DNA of 10,962 nt from Candidatus Saccharibacteria bacterium UBA4727 (GCA_002404195.1 DHJF01000011.1:4182-15143); one strand, 5' to 3'; positions 5,575 through 10,962 are shown, numbered from the stretch's first letter. Numbers and translations: made by a program. Notes: generated by a model from the sequence alone, not told the origin.

Positions 5575-5596
5575 TAATAGAGAGAAAGGAGTTGCT

Positions 5597-6016
5597 ATGA
5601 CACGAGCGTGGCGCACAACAACCAATAGTATTGGCGCCGTCACAGCGGTTCTTTTAAGTAGCCTCGCATCACTTCCTACCTACGCGTTTAGCCTTACATT
5701 ACAAGAGGGCGCCGACGCCGCCAAAGGTGCCGACCAAGTAGCCAATATTTTTGGCACAACTGGTATTTTTAATACGATTACTAACACTATGTTGTTTTTA
5801 GTAGGCGCCATCAGCGTTATTATGATTATTATCGGTGGCATGCGGTATGTCGTCTCGGGCGGCAACGCCAGTAGTGTCAGTGCCGCTAAAAACACCATTC
5901 TGTACGCCATCGTCGGTATTATCGTCGCAATTCTCGCCTACGCTATTATTAATTTCGTCATTAGCAGCTTCGCGCCAGGAATTGGCGGCGGTATCACCGG
6001 CGGAACAAACGTTTAA
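5597..6016 (+). CDS. T4SS-type pilin (VirB2/TrbC-like)
   Basis: 139 residues. A Sec signal (about 1-30, ending LPTYA) is followed by an Ala/Gly-rich stretch and then the family core: FNTITNTMLFLVGAISVIMI (first helix), a loop GGMRYVVSGGN, the block SAAKNTILYAIVGIIVAILAY (second helix) and NFVISSF. This two-helix, short-loop plan matches the type IV secretion pilin family widespread in CPR bacteria. Unlike the paralogues at 9770 and 10294 it has no Cys and carries an extra Gly-rich tail (PGIGGGITGGTNV). The ATG at 5597 is preferred over upstream in-frame starts because AAAGGAG lies 5 nt before it and the -10 box at 5569 lies inside the longer version. It is alone, convergent with the pilin-like gene ending at 6044. 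A role in a conjugation-like or DNA-transfer apparatus is inferred. Confidence 0.88.
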   Translation: MTRAWRTTTNSIGAVTAVLLSSLASLPTYAFSLTLQEGADAAKGADQVANIFGTTGIFNTITNTMLFLVGAISVIMIIIGGMRYVVSGGNASSVSAAKNTILYAIVGIIVAILAYAIINFVISSFAPGIGGGITGGTNV

Positions 6017-6043
6017 AAAATATGACAGATGATCCGAATCCTC

Positions 6044-6691
6044 CTAGGATTCGTTGCAAGTTGTGACATTAGAAACTGTATAGGAGTACTTGTAGTAAGC
6101 ATCCCAGTAGGCGGGCGCTGCGCCATTAGCACAGTAGTACGACTGGACACCACCGTTGCCGGCAGCAGCCCAACCTTCACGAAAGCCCAAACGCCGGTAT
6201 AATGTTGTCGATTGCGGACCAGTTTCGAGAGCTTGCCAGGCGCCAAGAACGTACGACGTGCCATCACTGGCGTATTGATAACACCCCGTCAAACTATCCC
6301 AAAGATGAGGTGAGACGTTCTGCGGCAGCTGTGGTAGATATTTCGGCGTGAGTCCAGGCACCCAGTCAGCCTGTTTTGTACCAAGCTGGCAATTCGTATC
6401 TGTATAGGCAGTCGACATCCCTGACGGAGCGGTTATCGGATAACTGCCATTATCTATGTAATACAATTGTAGCGCCTTGCTGACGGTCTGAATATCCGCG
6501 AGACGGCGAGCATCGCGCGCGCGAGCTTGTATGCCGCTATATGCCACGATGACGATAGCGGCAAGAACACCAATTACGACAACCACGATTAAGAGTTCGA
6601 CAATAGTAAAACCTGATTTCAAGGAGTTACGGCTCGTACGCCGAGGGCGCCAGATAGCGTCTCTCGTTTGCGGTGTTTTAAGTACCATCAT
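6044..6691 (-). CDS. type IV pilin-like protein (pilin 2)
   Basis: 215 residues, prepilin-type. A basic leader of 27 residues ends NSLKSG|FTIVELL, with Glu at mature position 5, followed by the assembly helix IVVVVIGVLAAIVIVAY and SGIQARARDARR. The next stretch, DIQTVSKALQLYYIDNGSYP, is the classic first part of the globular domain in pilins and type II pseudopilins. Four Cys, mostly paired around Tyr/Gly-rich loops, lie in the C-terminal half and may form disulphides outside the cell. Two adjacent ATGs (6691 and 6688) are possible. It lies 151 bp downstream of pilin gene 3 but has its own copy of the shared pilin promoter. Its TAG stop lies in the loop of an 8-bp hairpin (6035-6053) that lacks a T-tract. 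Closest to a minor pilin or pseudopilin. Confidence 0.88.
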   Translation of the reverse strand: MMVLKTPQTRDAIWRPRRTSRNSLKSGFTIVELLIVVVVIGVLAAIVIVAYSGIQARARDARRLADIQTVSKALQLYYIDNGSYPITAPSGMSTAYTDTNCQLGTKQADWVPGLTPKYLPQLPQNVSPHLWDSLTGCYQYASDGTSYVLGAWQALETGPQSTTLYRRLGFREGWAAAGNGGVQSYYCANGAAPAYWDAYYKYSYTVSNVTTCNES

Positions 6692-6702
6692 CTCTGCCTG
6701 TA

Positions 6703-6731
6703 ACTATGGAGCACGAGCGTTGTGGAGTCAA
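6703..6731 (-). promoter_or_regulatory. promoter of pilin 2 (shared pilin promoter motif)
   Basis: On minus TTGACT (6726-6731), 17-nt spacer CCACAACGCTCGTGCTC, CATAGT (6703-6708). The spacer matches those of pilin genes 1 and 3. The ATG at 6691 follows 11 nt after the -10 box. Confidence 0.75.
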
Positions 6732-6745
6732 GCTCGACTAACCAT

Positions 6746-6779
6746 CGTGGGACTCACCTTGGCGGTGAGGGCGACCACG
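6746..6779. repeat. hairpin between pilin 3 and the pilin 2 promoter
   Basis: Outer stem CGTGG (6746-6750) with CCACG (6775-6779) and inner stem CTCACC (6753-6758) with GGTGAG (6764-6769) around a 5-nt loop, 15 nt upstream of the pilin 2 -35 box. It has no T-tract; it may weakly end pilin 3 transcripts or be a protein site. Confidence 0.45.
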
Positions 6780-6842
6780 AGTGCGGAGAAGCTTATCTCT
6801 CGAATGCAACAGCCACCACAATATCCTACTACGGAATGTAAC

Positions 6843-7793
6843 TTAATGAGCTGGGCCGGTTGACGTCGAGTTATTCTGTGTACCATTCCAAATCCAACTA
6901 GATGAGTTACCGTCGGCATAACCGTAAGACGCGCCGCCCTGAGCACAAAATACACCATCAGCCCACGCCTGAAGACCGGAAACTGAATTAATAAAACGGT
7001 ACTGAATATAGGCGGTGGTCGTAGTTGCTGGGGTAGTAAACGTAATGGTGGCTCGCTGCCACGTACTTGATAGGGTAAGGTTTGCCGAACCGTAACCTTC
7101 ACCGAGATAGCCCGAGGAGTTATCTGCCCTACCAGCAATATTGACTGTTTGGCCTGTGGTTCCCTTTAGAGAGATAGAGCAGGTATAGGTTGTTGAGGCA
7201 GTGGCATTTGCTATCGTCCAGTACATCCCCTGCGGATAGGCGGTCGTATTGGTTGTGACCAATGCTGAAATCGAGCCATAAGCTGCAGTCGTCGAGTCAA
7301 GTGTAATTGGTGCGGCGTCATATGAAATAGTTCCGGCCAAAGTATTTCCCTCAAAACTCGGATTCGTAATCAAGTTCGTCACCGCCGCCACCCCGCCAAT
7401 GCCATCACCCGGACAGCCGCCGGCGGTCGGGGTTGGTGCGGTGTCACTAATGGTGTAGGAGCTGGTGCCGTTAGTCCCAGTAATACAGTAGGTGGTTCCG
7501 GTGCTGTGGTAGACATAGGTCGTGCCGGCACTGGTTGGGAGTCCCTTTCCGCTGTCAACGGCTCCAGCCGTCAGGGCATAGCTGCCGTTGAGAGTGTTGT
7601 CATTGGCCATCTTCTTGGCACTGCCTTCCAGGTCAGCCTGGACGGTGGCTGCGTGTGCCCGTTGTTGGATACCGTTGTAAGCGACAATCACGATGGCGAC
7701 CAGAATGCCAATGACGACGATGACGATCAGGAGCTCGACGATAGTGAAGCCACGCTCACGCGCTCGAGAGAAAGCCGACAGAGGGTTGTTCAT
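6843..7793 (-). CDS. pilin-like adhesin with C-terminal jelly-roll binding module (pilin 3)
   Basis: 316 residues. The start at 7793 gives a 15-residue leader ending RARERG|FTIVELL with Glu5; the assembly helix and YNGIQQRAHAATVQADL follow. Residues about 50-130 form a short pilin-like globular part with two Cys and a Thr/Pro/Gly linker. From about 139 a second module begins with NLITNPSFEGN and continues through Ser/Thr-rich strands (TYTCSISLKGTTGQTVNI, WQRATITFTTPATTTTAYIQY) to ADGVFCAQGG, and ends YADGNSSSWIWNGTQNNSTS. The NLxTNPSFE opening is typical of CBM4/9-like jelly-roll domains, and the DG-W-W-G-StS ending is common in minor tail proteins of actinobacterial phages. The protein therefore looks like a pilus-borne adhesin binding glycan or cell wall (inference). 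The -10 box lies 7 nt before the ATG. Confidence 0.88.
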   Translation of the reverse strand: MNNPLSAFSRARERGFTIVELLIVIVVIGILVAIVIVAYNGIQQRAHAATVQADLEGSAKKMANDNTLNGSYALTAGAVDSGKGLPTSAGTTYVYHSTGTTYCITGTNGTSSYTISDTAPTPTAGGCPGDGIGGVAAVTNLITNPSFEGNTLAGTISYDAAPITLDSTTAAYGSISALVTTNTTAYPQGMYWTIANATASTTYTCSISLKGTTGQTVNIAGRADNSSGYLGEGYGSANLTLSSTWQRATITFTTPATTTTAYIQYRFINSVSGLQAWADGVFCAQGGASYGYADGNSSSWIWNGTQNNSTSTGPAH

Positions 7794-7800
7794 AGCTATC

Positions 7801-7829
7801 ACTATAAAGCGCAAGCAGTATGGGGTCAA
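7801..7829 (-). promoter_or_regulatory. promoter of pilin 3 (shared pilin promoter motif)
   Basis: On minus TTGACC (7824-7829), 17-nt spacer CCATACTGCTTGCGCTT, TATAGT (7801-7806), with the ATG at 7793 only 7 nt further, so the mRNA is leaderless or nearly so. Confidence 0.75.
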
Positions 7830-7884
7830 GGTAGAAGACTGTCTCTAAAGCCCCGCACGCAACTCTTTTCTTGGTGGTTTCATA

Positions 7885-7951
7885 GAGAAGGCGGTCGCGG
7901 TGCCGCCTATTTTCACTTGCTGGTAAGCTGAGCAAGCTAATCTTACTGCGC
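7885..7951 (+). repeat. 67-bp element copy B with predicted pseudoknot
   Basis: Diverged copy of 3093-3159. Stem 1 is CTTGCT (7916-7921) with AGCAAG (7931-7936); stem 2 is GTAAG (7923-7927) with CTTAC (7942-7946). Relative to copy A, stem 2 has C-G replaced by T-A and A-T replaced by G-C, both preserving pairing. An upstream hairpin GGCGG/CCGCC (from 7890) is only partly kept in copy A. It lies between the pilin 3 promoter and the terminator next to tRNA-Ser(TGA). Strand is not certain. Confidence 0.55.
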
Positions 7952-7979
7952 GGCGAGTTCGAATCGCCCCATCCGCGCA
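7947..7979 (+). other. tRNA-like minihelix or tRNA 3'-end remnant
   Basis: TGCGCGG (7947-7953) pairs with CCGCGCA (7973-7979); inside, GGCGA-GTTCGAA-TCGCC looks like a tRNA T arm, with the GTTCGAA loop shifted by one base. No matching D or anticodon arm lies upstream and the end is GCA, not CCA. It follows directly on copy B and precedes a terminator. Confidence 0.35.
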
Positions 7980-8015
7980 AATAAAATACAGTCCCAAAGG
8001 ACTGTATTTTATTTG
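7978..8015. terminator. bidirectional terminator touching the tRNA-Ser(TGA) CCA end
   Basis: A perfect 17-bp inverted repeat (7978-7994 with 7999-8015) around CAAA, with A/T-rich outer stems usable in both directions. On minus it overlaps the last two bases of the tRNA CCA at 8014-8016; on plus it would end any transcript of copy B. Same layout as 3237-3282. Confidence 0.7.
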
Positions 8016-8103
8016 GCGGAGAGGGCGAGATTCGAACTCGCGGTACCATTGCTGACACGACAGTTTTCAAGACTGTTCCCTTAAACCACTCGGGCACCTC
8101 TCC
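8014..8103 (-). tRNA. tRNA-Ser(TGA), reads UCA and UCG
   Basis: 90 nt with encoded CCA. Acceptor GGAGAGG (8097-8103) pairs with CCTCTCC, discriminator G. Anticodon stem ACAGT/ACTGT encloses CTTGAAA, anticodon TGA (8067-8069 on plus). Long variable arm; T arm GCGAG-TTCGAAT-CTCGC. Confidence 0.95.
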
Positions 8104-8141
8104 ATAAGTGGTCGCTCTTAATATTAACAGATACAGCCTCG

Positions 8142-8806
8142 TTAGTCGAGGGGCTGGCAAGCAATTGCCGCCGCCCAAATTTCGCGCGCACCCGCCGCCC
8201 GAAACGCCAGAGCGGCATATTTCAATGTCGCGCACGTTGTGACGACATCATCAATCAATAAATAGGGGACTGTTACATCAAGCGTTTGCCGAACCCGAAA
8301 TGCTTTTTCGCCTGAGCAATCCGCTCGGAACAACCAGCGCCATGTTGCCTATCCGAGCCTACTCGCTCAATCACTGGCTGTAGTGTCAGGCGACGTTTTT
8401 TAGCGAATCGTCGGGCAATCAGCCCAATGTGATTATAGCCACGCTGACGAATATGCGCCGCAACCGTCGGAATAGGTACGATCACTGTATTTGACGGTAA
8501 TTCACTCACACGGGCCAGCAAAAGATCGGCTAACACCGGCGCTGCTGCCTTGGCGTACTCAAATTTATACTGCTTTACTAAATGTCGTAAACTTTCGGTA
8601 TGTATGCCGGCACACCACGCCTTTACATATGGCACGCGGCATTGTTTGCAAATACCATTACCGCTACAGACTCGCCCGCATGCAATACAGTTGACAGAAT
8701 CCACTTGGACGATGTCGTATTTACAACTGTCACACAAAATGTTATCATTTCGTCCGCAAGAGCAACAGGGGTGCGGTGCAAGCTAGGATAATAGGCTATC
8801 AATCAT
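8142..8806 (-). pseudogene. comF: comF, broken by a stop codon and a frameshift
   Basis: ComF is a phosphoribosyltransferase-fold protein linked to DNA uptake. Joining the frames gives about 221 residues, a normal length. It starts MIDSLLS at 8806, then meets TAG (8783-8785), after which LAPHPCCSCGRNDNILCDSC continues in the same frame as the expected N-terminal zinc finger. A second CxxC pair (CIACG, CKQC) and the family block VIVPIPTVAAHIRQRGYNHI follow. Near 8304-8308 the frame shifts within a run of five A (minus strand): AQAKK must join AFRVRQTLDV in another frame, which needs one extra base. The PRPP loop then reads LLIDDVVTTCATL, with Cys where the family has Gly. TAG is a normal stop elsewhere in the window. 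Three lesions make decay more likely than sequencing error. The next feature downstream is tRNA-Ser(TGA). Confidence 0.87.
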
Positions 8807-8838
8807 TGTACTTTTTACGTTTAAGCTCCTTGTTTTGT

Positions 8839-8867
8839 TGATTATACCGCAAATGTTAGTTATAATG
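8839..8867 (+). promoter_or_regulatory. hsp20 promoter, overlapping a divergent comF -10 box
   Basis: TTGATT (8839-8844), 17-nt spacer, perfect TATAAT (8862-8867). On minus, TATAAT at 8842-8847 is a likely -10 for comF, so the two divergent promoters overlap. No CIRCE inverted repeat is present. The leader of about 40 nt carries the ribosome binding site at 8904-8908. Confidence 0.75.
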
Positions 8868-8913
8868 TGAGAGACGATTTGTCAATAGAGCCTAGAGAAA
8901 AGTGGAGGATATC

Positions 8914-9384
8914 ATGGCCCGTAAACAGAATGACGATCTATTGATCGAGGACGAATTAGCCGCAGCGTTTTTAAACGATGACGACCTATCTCAGCAGCAA
9001 GATACAACAACAGTACCTGTAACCGACGACAGCGCATGGGAAGAGTCAGAAGACGATTTTCCAGGCCAACTAGCCGTCGATGTTTATGAGACTGACGAAC
9101 GCCTTATCGTAAAGGCACGTACAGCCGGCGTAAACAAAGAAGATCTTGATGTGAGCATCAGTGACGGTATTCTAACTATTAGCGGCACTCTATCGAGTGG
9201 TGATGATACAGATGCAACACACTGGCACATCCAAGAATGCTACTGGGGCGAATTTAGCCGCACCTTGGCACTTCCTGTTGCTGTTAAAGAAGATGAAGTT
9301 GGCGCAGTCCTCAAAGACGGCGTGCTTAGCATCAGCTTTAGCAAGGTAAAACAAGAACAAGCGAAGAAAATTACTATTCAGTAA
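8914..9384 (+). CDS. hsp20: Hsp20 / alpha-crystallin small heat-shock protein
   Basis: 156-residue cytoplasmic holdase chaperone that binds unfolding proteins without ATP. An acidic, Asp/Gln-rich N-terminal arm of about 50 residues precedes the alpha-crystallin domain, which opens QLAVDVYETDERLIVKARTA and contains the strand LTISGTLS, the loop region HIQECYWGEFSRTLALP and the closing GVLSISFSK (the family GxLxIxxPK motif with Ser for Pro). A short tail ends KKITIQ, where ITI resembles the IxI/V motif used for oligomer assembly. I chose the ATG at 8914 over the in-frame GTG at 8902 because GGAGG (8904-8908) sits at a proper distance before it. A strong promoter lies upstream and a clear terminator follows, so it is a single-gene unit. 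Confidence 0.95.
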   Translation: MARKQNDDLLIEDELAAAFLNDDDLSQQQDTTTVPVTDDSAWEESEDDFPGQLAVDVYETDERLIVKARTAGVNKEDLDVSISDGILTISGTLSSGDDTDATHWHIQECYWGEFSRTLALPVAVKEDEVGAVLKDGVLSISFSKVKQEQAKKITIQ

Positions 9385-9397
9385 TTCAATCGTTTCA

Positions 9398-9431
9398 TTA
9401 AAAATGACCCTAGCGAGAGGGTCATTTTTAA
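9398..9431 (+). terminator. terminator of hsp20
   Basis: A perfect 14-bp inverted repeat (9398-9411 with 9418-9431) around AGCGAG, with GACCCT/AGGGTC at the core and A/T runs outside, 13 nt after the hsp20 stop. Confidence 0.85.
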
Positions 9432-9441
9432 TTGAGCAGTG

Positions 9442-9715
9442 ACGACGAACGTGGCTTGTTACTTCTTGGGTTCGCTCGCAGCTCCCGGCCCGGCACGAGG
9501 AGAGTTTATTGATGACACTATGTGCCGTAGCTAGCGCGAGCCAGTTCTCCCGACCCTTCTGTCCGATTAGATGAGCCAAAACGCCATGGGCGAGCTTATC
9601 GCTCCCCATAGAGTATGTCCGAAAACAGAACGGGTGCGAGGGGTGGGTAGTAGACAACTCAGAGAAAGCCAAAGGTGAACGACTGGATTCTGAATCACGT
9701 CCAGAACGACGAACG
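9442..9715. ncRNA. structured gene-free region, candidate non-coding RNA
   Basis: About 290 bp between two terminators with no credible gene. It holds nested pairings. Domain 1: GGTTCGC (9469-9475) with GCGAGCC (9536-9542), AGCT (9480-9483) with AGCT (9529-9532), CGGCAC (9491-9496) with GTGCCG (9522-9527). Domain 2: CCC-TTCTGT (9554-9562) with ACAGAA-C-GGG (9625-9634), enclosing ATGGG-C-GAGC (9586-9595) paired with GCTC-CCCAT (9601-9609). The stretch is framed by a 10-bp direct repeat ACGACGAACG (9442-9451 and 9706-9715). I looked for RNase P RNA, tmRNA, SRP RNA and 6S signatures and found none. Strand and promoter are unclear; it may be only a remnant. Confidence 0.3.
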
Positions 9716-9724
9716 AAACAAACA

Positions 9725-9757
9725 AAAAACGCTCCCGAAAGGGGAGCGTTTTTTTAG
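9725..9757 (-). terminator. terminator of the T4SS-pilin cluster
   Basis: Stem CGCTCCC/GGGAGCG (9730-9748) with T runs on both strands: TTTTTT on minus, TTTTTTT on plus. It lies 13 nt past the stop of the 9770 gene and could also end a plus-strand transcript from 9442-9715. Confidence 0.85.
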
Positions 9758-9769
9758 AAAAGCTATGGA

Positions 9770-10225
9770 TTATTTACCAAAGCTACCGATAACGAAGTTA
9801 ACAAGGGCGTAGGCAAGGATTGCTACGACGATACCAACAATCGCGTAAAGAATAGTGTTCTTGGCACCAGTTACAGCACTGCTGTCACCACCAGATACAA
9901 CGTAGCGGATACCACCGATGATCAGCATGATAACTGAGATTGCACCAATCAAGAAGAGGAGTACGTTCGTGATAGTCTTAAAGATACCTTCACCAGTACA
10001 GCCAGCTGCTGCGTTGTTTGCACCACCAGCAAACAAACATGCCGCTTTACCTGTTTGGTCGGTACCCTGAGCACAGTTTGCGCCAGTTTGTAGAGACAAA
10101 CCACCTGTTGTTGTACAAGCAGCGCTCGCGTTAGTAGCTGGAACAACAGCAGCAAAGCCAATGCCAAGTGCTAATACTGGAACGATCAACAGGCTCTGTA
10201 GGCTTTTCTTAATAATATTTTTCAT
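9770..10225 (-). CDS. T4SS-type pilin (VirB2/TrbC-like), four-Cys variant
   Basis: 151 residues. A Sec signal peptide (about 1-35, ending ATNASA) is followed by an extracytoplasmic stretch of about 45 residues with four Cys (37, 51, 63, 76), which could form two disulphides. The family core then begins with FKTITNVLLFLIGAISVIML (helix 1), GGIRYVVSGGDSSAVTGAK (loop) and NTILYAIVGIVVAILAYALV (helix 2), ending FVIGSFGK. It is a paralogue of the genes at 5597, 10294 and 10705, nearly identical to them in helix 2. A promoter at 10260-10288 gives it separate expression downstream of the 10294 gene, and AAAGGG (10234-10239) is the ribosome binding site. Likely a subunit of a conjugation-like pilus; which machine it serves is not visible here. 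Confidence 0.88.
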   Translation of the reverse strand: MKNIIKKSLQSLLIVPVLALGIGFAAVVPATNASAACTTTGGLSLQTGANCAQGTDQTGKAACLFAGGANNAAAGCTGEGIFKTITNVLLFLIGAISVIMLIIGGIRYVVSGGDSSAVTGAKNTILYAIVGIVVAILAYALVNFVIGSFGK

Positions 10226-10259
10226 TTATTTTTCCCTTTCTTAGGATTACTCTACTTAG

Positions 10260-10288
10260 TTTATACCAGATGGAGGTACTTTTGTTAA
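10260..10288 (-). promoter_or_regulatory. internal promoter of the 9770 pilin
   Basis: On minus TTAACA (10283-10288), 17-nt spacer, TATAAA (10260-10265) preceded by TGG. It lies between the stop of the 10294 gene and the start at 10225, with a leader of about 27 nt. Confidence 0.65.
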
Positions 10289-10293
10289 GTCTT

Positions 10294-10692
10294 TTACTTA
10301 CCAAACGATGAAATTACGAAGTTTACGATAGCGTACGCCAGAACCGCCACCACTAAACCGATGACCGCATACAAAATGGTATTCTTCGCAGCAGTAACCG
10401 CACTACTGTCACCACCAGATATAACGTAACGAATACCGCCGATGATAATCATAATGACCGCAATGGCACCGAGCGCAAACAACAGCACGTTTGTAATCGT
10501 CTTTGCGCGTTCTGGCAGCGTTGGACAGGGAATGGTCACGCCCTTATCGTCCTTACAACCTGTATTGTCGCTCACCTGATTAGCACCGTTCAAAATAGTG
10601 TCGGCGGCGGCTGCGTGTGCAAGATTTGGCATAAAACTCAGCACACCCACTAGGGCGAAGGCTGAAATAAAAGCTATTTTCAATTTATTCAT
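10294..10692 (-). CDS. T4SS-type pilin (VirB2/TrbC-like), two-Cys variant
   Basis: 132 residues. A signal peptide of about 27 residues ends NLAHA; a 35-residue loop follows with two Cys (46 and 56) in GCKDDKGVTIPCP, likely a disulphide. The core then has TITNVLLFALGAIAVIMIII, GGIRYVISGGDSSAV, AAKNTILYAVIGLVVAVLAY and FVISSFGK. The ribosome binding site GAAGGA (10698-10703) is 5 nt before the ATG, and only 12 nt separate it from the stop of the upstream pilin gene, so the two are co-transcribed. The helices and the SGG-SSAV-AKNTILYA block are almost unchanged among the paralogues, while the exposed N-terminal loop differs in length and Cys number. Confidence 0.88.
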   Translation of the reverse strand: MNKLKIAFISAFALVGVLSFMPNLAHAAAADTILNGANQVSDNTGCKDDKGVTIPCPTLPERAKTITNVLLFALGAIAVIMIIIGGIRYVISGGDSSAVTAAKNTILYAVIGLVVAVLAYAIVNFVISSFGK

Positions 10693-10704
10693 ATTATTCC
10701 TTCT

Positions 10705-10962
10705 TTATTTAAATGTCGTTACGACAAAGTTAACAATAGCGTAGGCTAAAATTGCCACAACAAGACCGATTACCGCGTATAAAATGGTGTTTTTCGCCCC
10801 TGCCACGGCAGCGGAATCACCGTTAGATACCACGTAACGAATACCGCCGATGACAATCATAATAACGGCAACGATACCAAGGATAAACAGCATCGTATTC
10901 ACAACCGTTTTTGTCATACTCGCAGCACTGTCGCCCGTATTACCACACACCGACTGTGCATC
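10705..10962 (-). CDS. T4SS-type pilin (VirB2/TrbC-like), 5' end outside the window
   Basis: Partial: the last 85 residues are visible and the frame is open to the window edge (DAQSVCGNTGDSAASMTKTV at the cut). It has the family core MTKTVVNTMLFILGIVAVIM, GGIRYVVSNGDSAAVAGAK and NTILYAVIGLVVAILAYAIV, ending FVVTTFK, with one Cys in view. It is the first visible gene of the tandem pilin cluster, 12 nt before the next start. The apparent GTG start at 10950 is too far into the protein to be real, since relatives carry a signal peptide and loop further upstream. Confidence 0.85.
   Translation of the reverse strand, partial: DAQSVCGNTGDSAASMTKTVVNTMLFILGIVAVIMIVIGGIRYVVSNGDSAAVAGAKNTILYAVIGLVVAILAYAIVNFVVTTFK

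Noticed and set aside
7756..8235. Minus-strand 159-codon frame across tRNA-Ser(TGA) and copy B
   Set aside because: It overlaps a confident tRNA, a terminator and the pilin 3 promoter, and has typical tRNA-antisense peptide motifs.
8299..8312. Programmed -1 frameshift in comF
   Set aside because: The run G-AAA-AAG allows only imperfect re-pairing, no stimulatory stem was evident, and the gene has a separate in-frame stop and a damaged active-site loop, so decay is simpler.
9190..9672. Minus-strand 160-codon frame in the gene-free region
   Set aside because: It overlaps the C-terminal third of hsp20 antisense, crosses the hsp20 terminator, and has no ribosome binding site or recognisable domain.
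9432..9757. RNase P RNA, tmRNA or SRP RNA
   Set aside because: No GAGGAAAGTCC-type core, no tRNA-like 3' end with CCA, and no GGAAGGAAGC-type SRP motif on either strand; only a lone ACAGAA was seen.

Overview
The window looks like chromosomal DNA from a Candidatus Saccharibacteria (TM7, Patescibacteria/CPR) genome. The evidence is three type IV pilin-like genes with the FTIVELLIVIVVIGILAAIVI helix style common in that group, four paralogous two-helix pilins of the VirB2/TrbC-like T4SS-pilin type, many small single-gene transcription units, and short or absent 5' leaders. This taxonomic call is inference from protein style; no 16S or marker gene is present. TAG is used as a normal stop in several genes (for example those ending at 111, 3084, 3479 and 4186).

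Layout. 1-110: no gene recognised. 111-764 (-): pilin-like gene 1 with a clear promoter. About 890-1900 (+): GC-rich, 5'-truncated, zinc-ribbon-less remnant of a large serine recombinase that runs into the terminator and 3' end of a tRNA-Ser(CGA) (1951-2042, -). 2126-3084 (+): a DUF4190-like membrane protein with a leaderless start, then an unrecognised 186-aa protein behind a near-consensus promoter overlapped by a long inverted repeat. 3085-3480: a 67-bp element (copy A), hairpins, a bidirectional terminator and tRNA-Arg(GCG). 3479-5265 (-): a two-helix membrane protein, a DHFR/RibD-type reductase and a small anchored protein, all with -10 boxes exactly 6 nt before the ATG. 5309-5401 (-): tRNA-Ser(GCT). 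5597-6016 (+): T4SS-type pilin. 6044-7793 (-): pilin-like genes 2 and 3; gene 3 carries a C-terminal jelly-roll module like those in phage tail proteins. 7885-8103: copy B of the 67-bp element, a terminator and tRNA-Ser(TGA). 8142-8806 (-): comF broken by an in-frame TAG, a frameshift and a damaged PRPP loop. 8914-9384 (+): Hsp20. 9432-9725: a gene-free, apparently structured stretch. 9770 to the end (-): three tandem T4SS-type pilins.

How it fits together. Seven of the thirteen likely protein products are pilins or pilin-like, so the window is mostly surface-appendage genes. Pilin-like genes 1-3, although up to 7 kb apart, share the same 29-bp promoter including its spacer, which points to co-regulation. 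The tRNA genes are hot spots for accessory or decayed DNA: a recombinase remnant, tRNA-tail duplications and the paired A/B elements. The A and B elements can form the same H-type pseudoknot with two compensatory base-pair changes, the best hint here of an undescribed RNA or mobile element.
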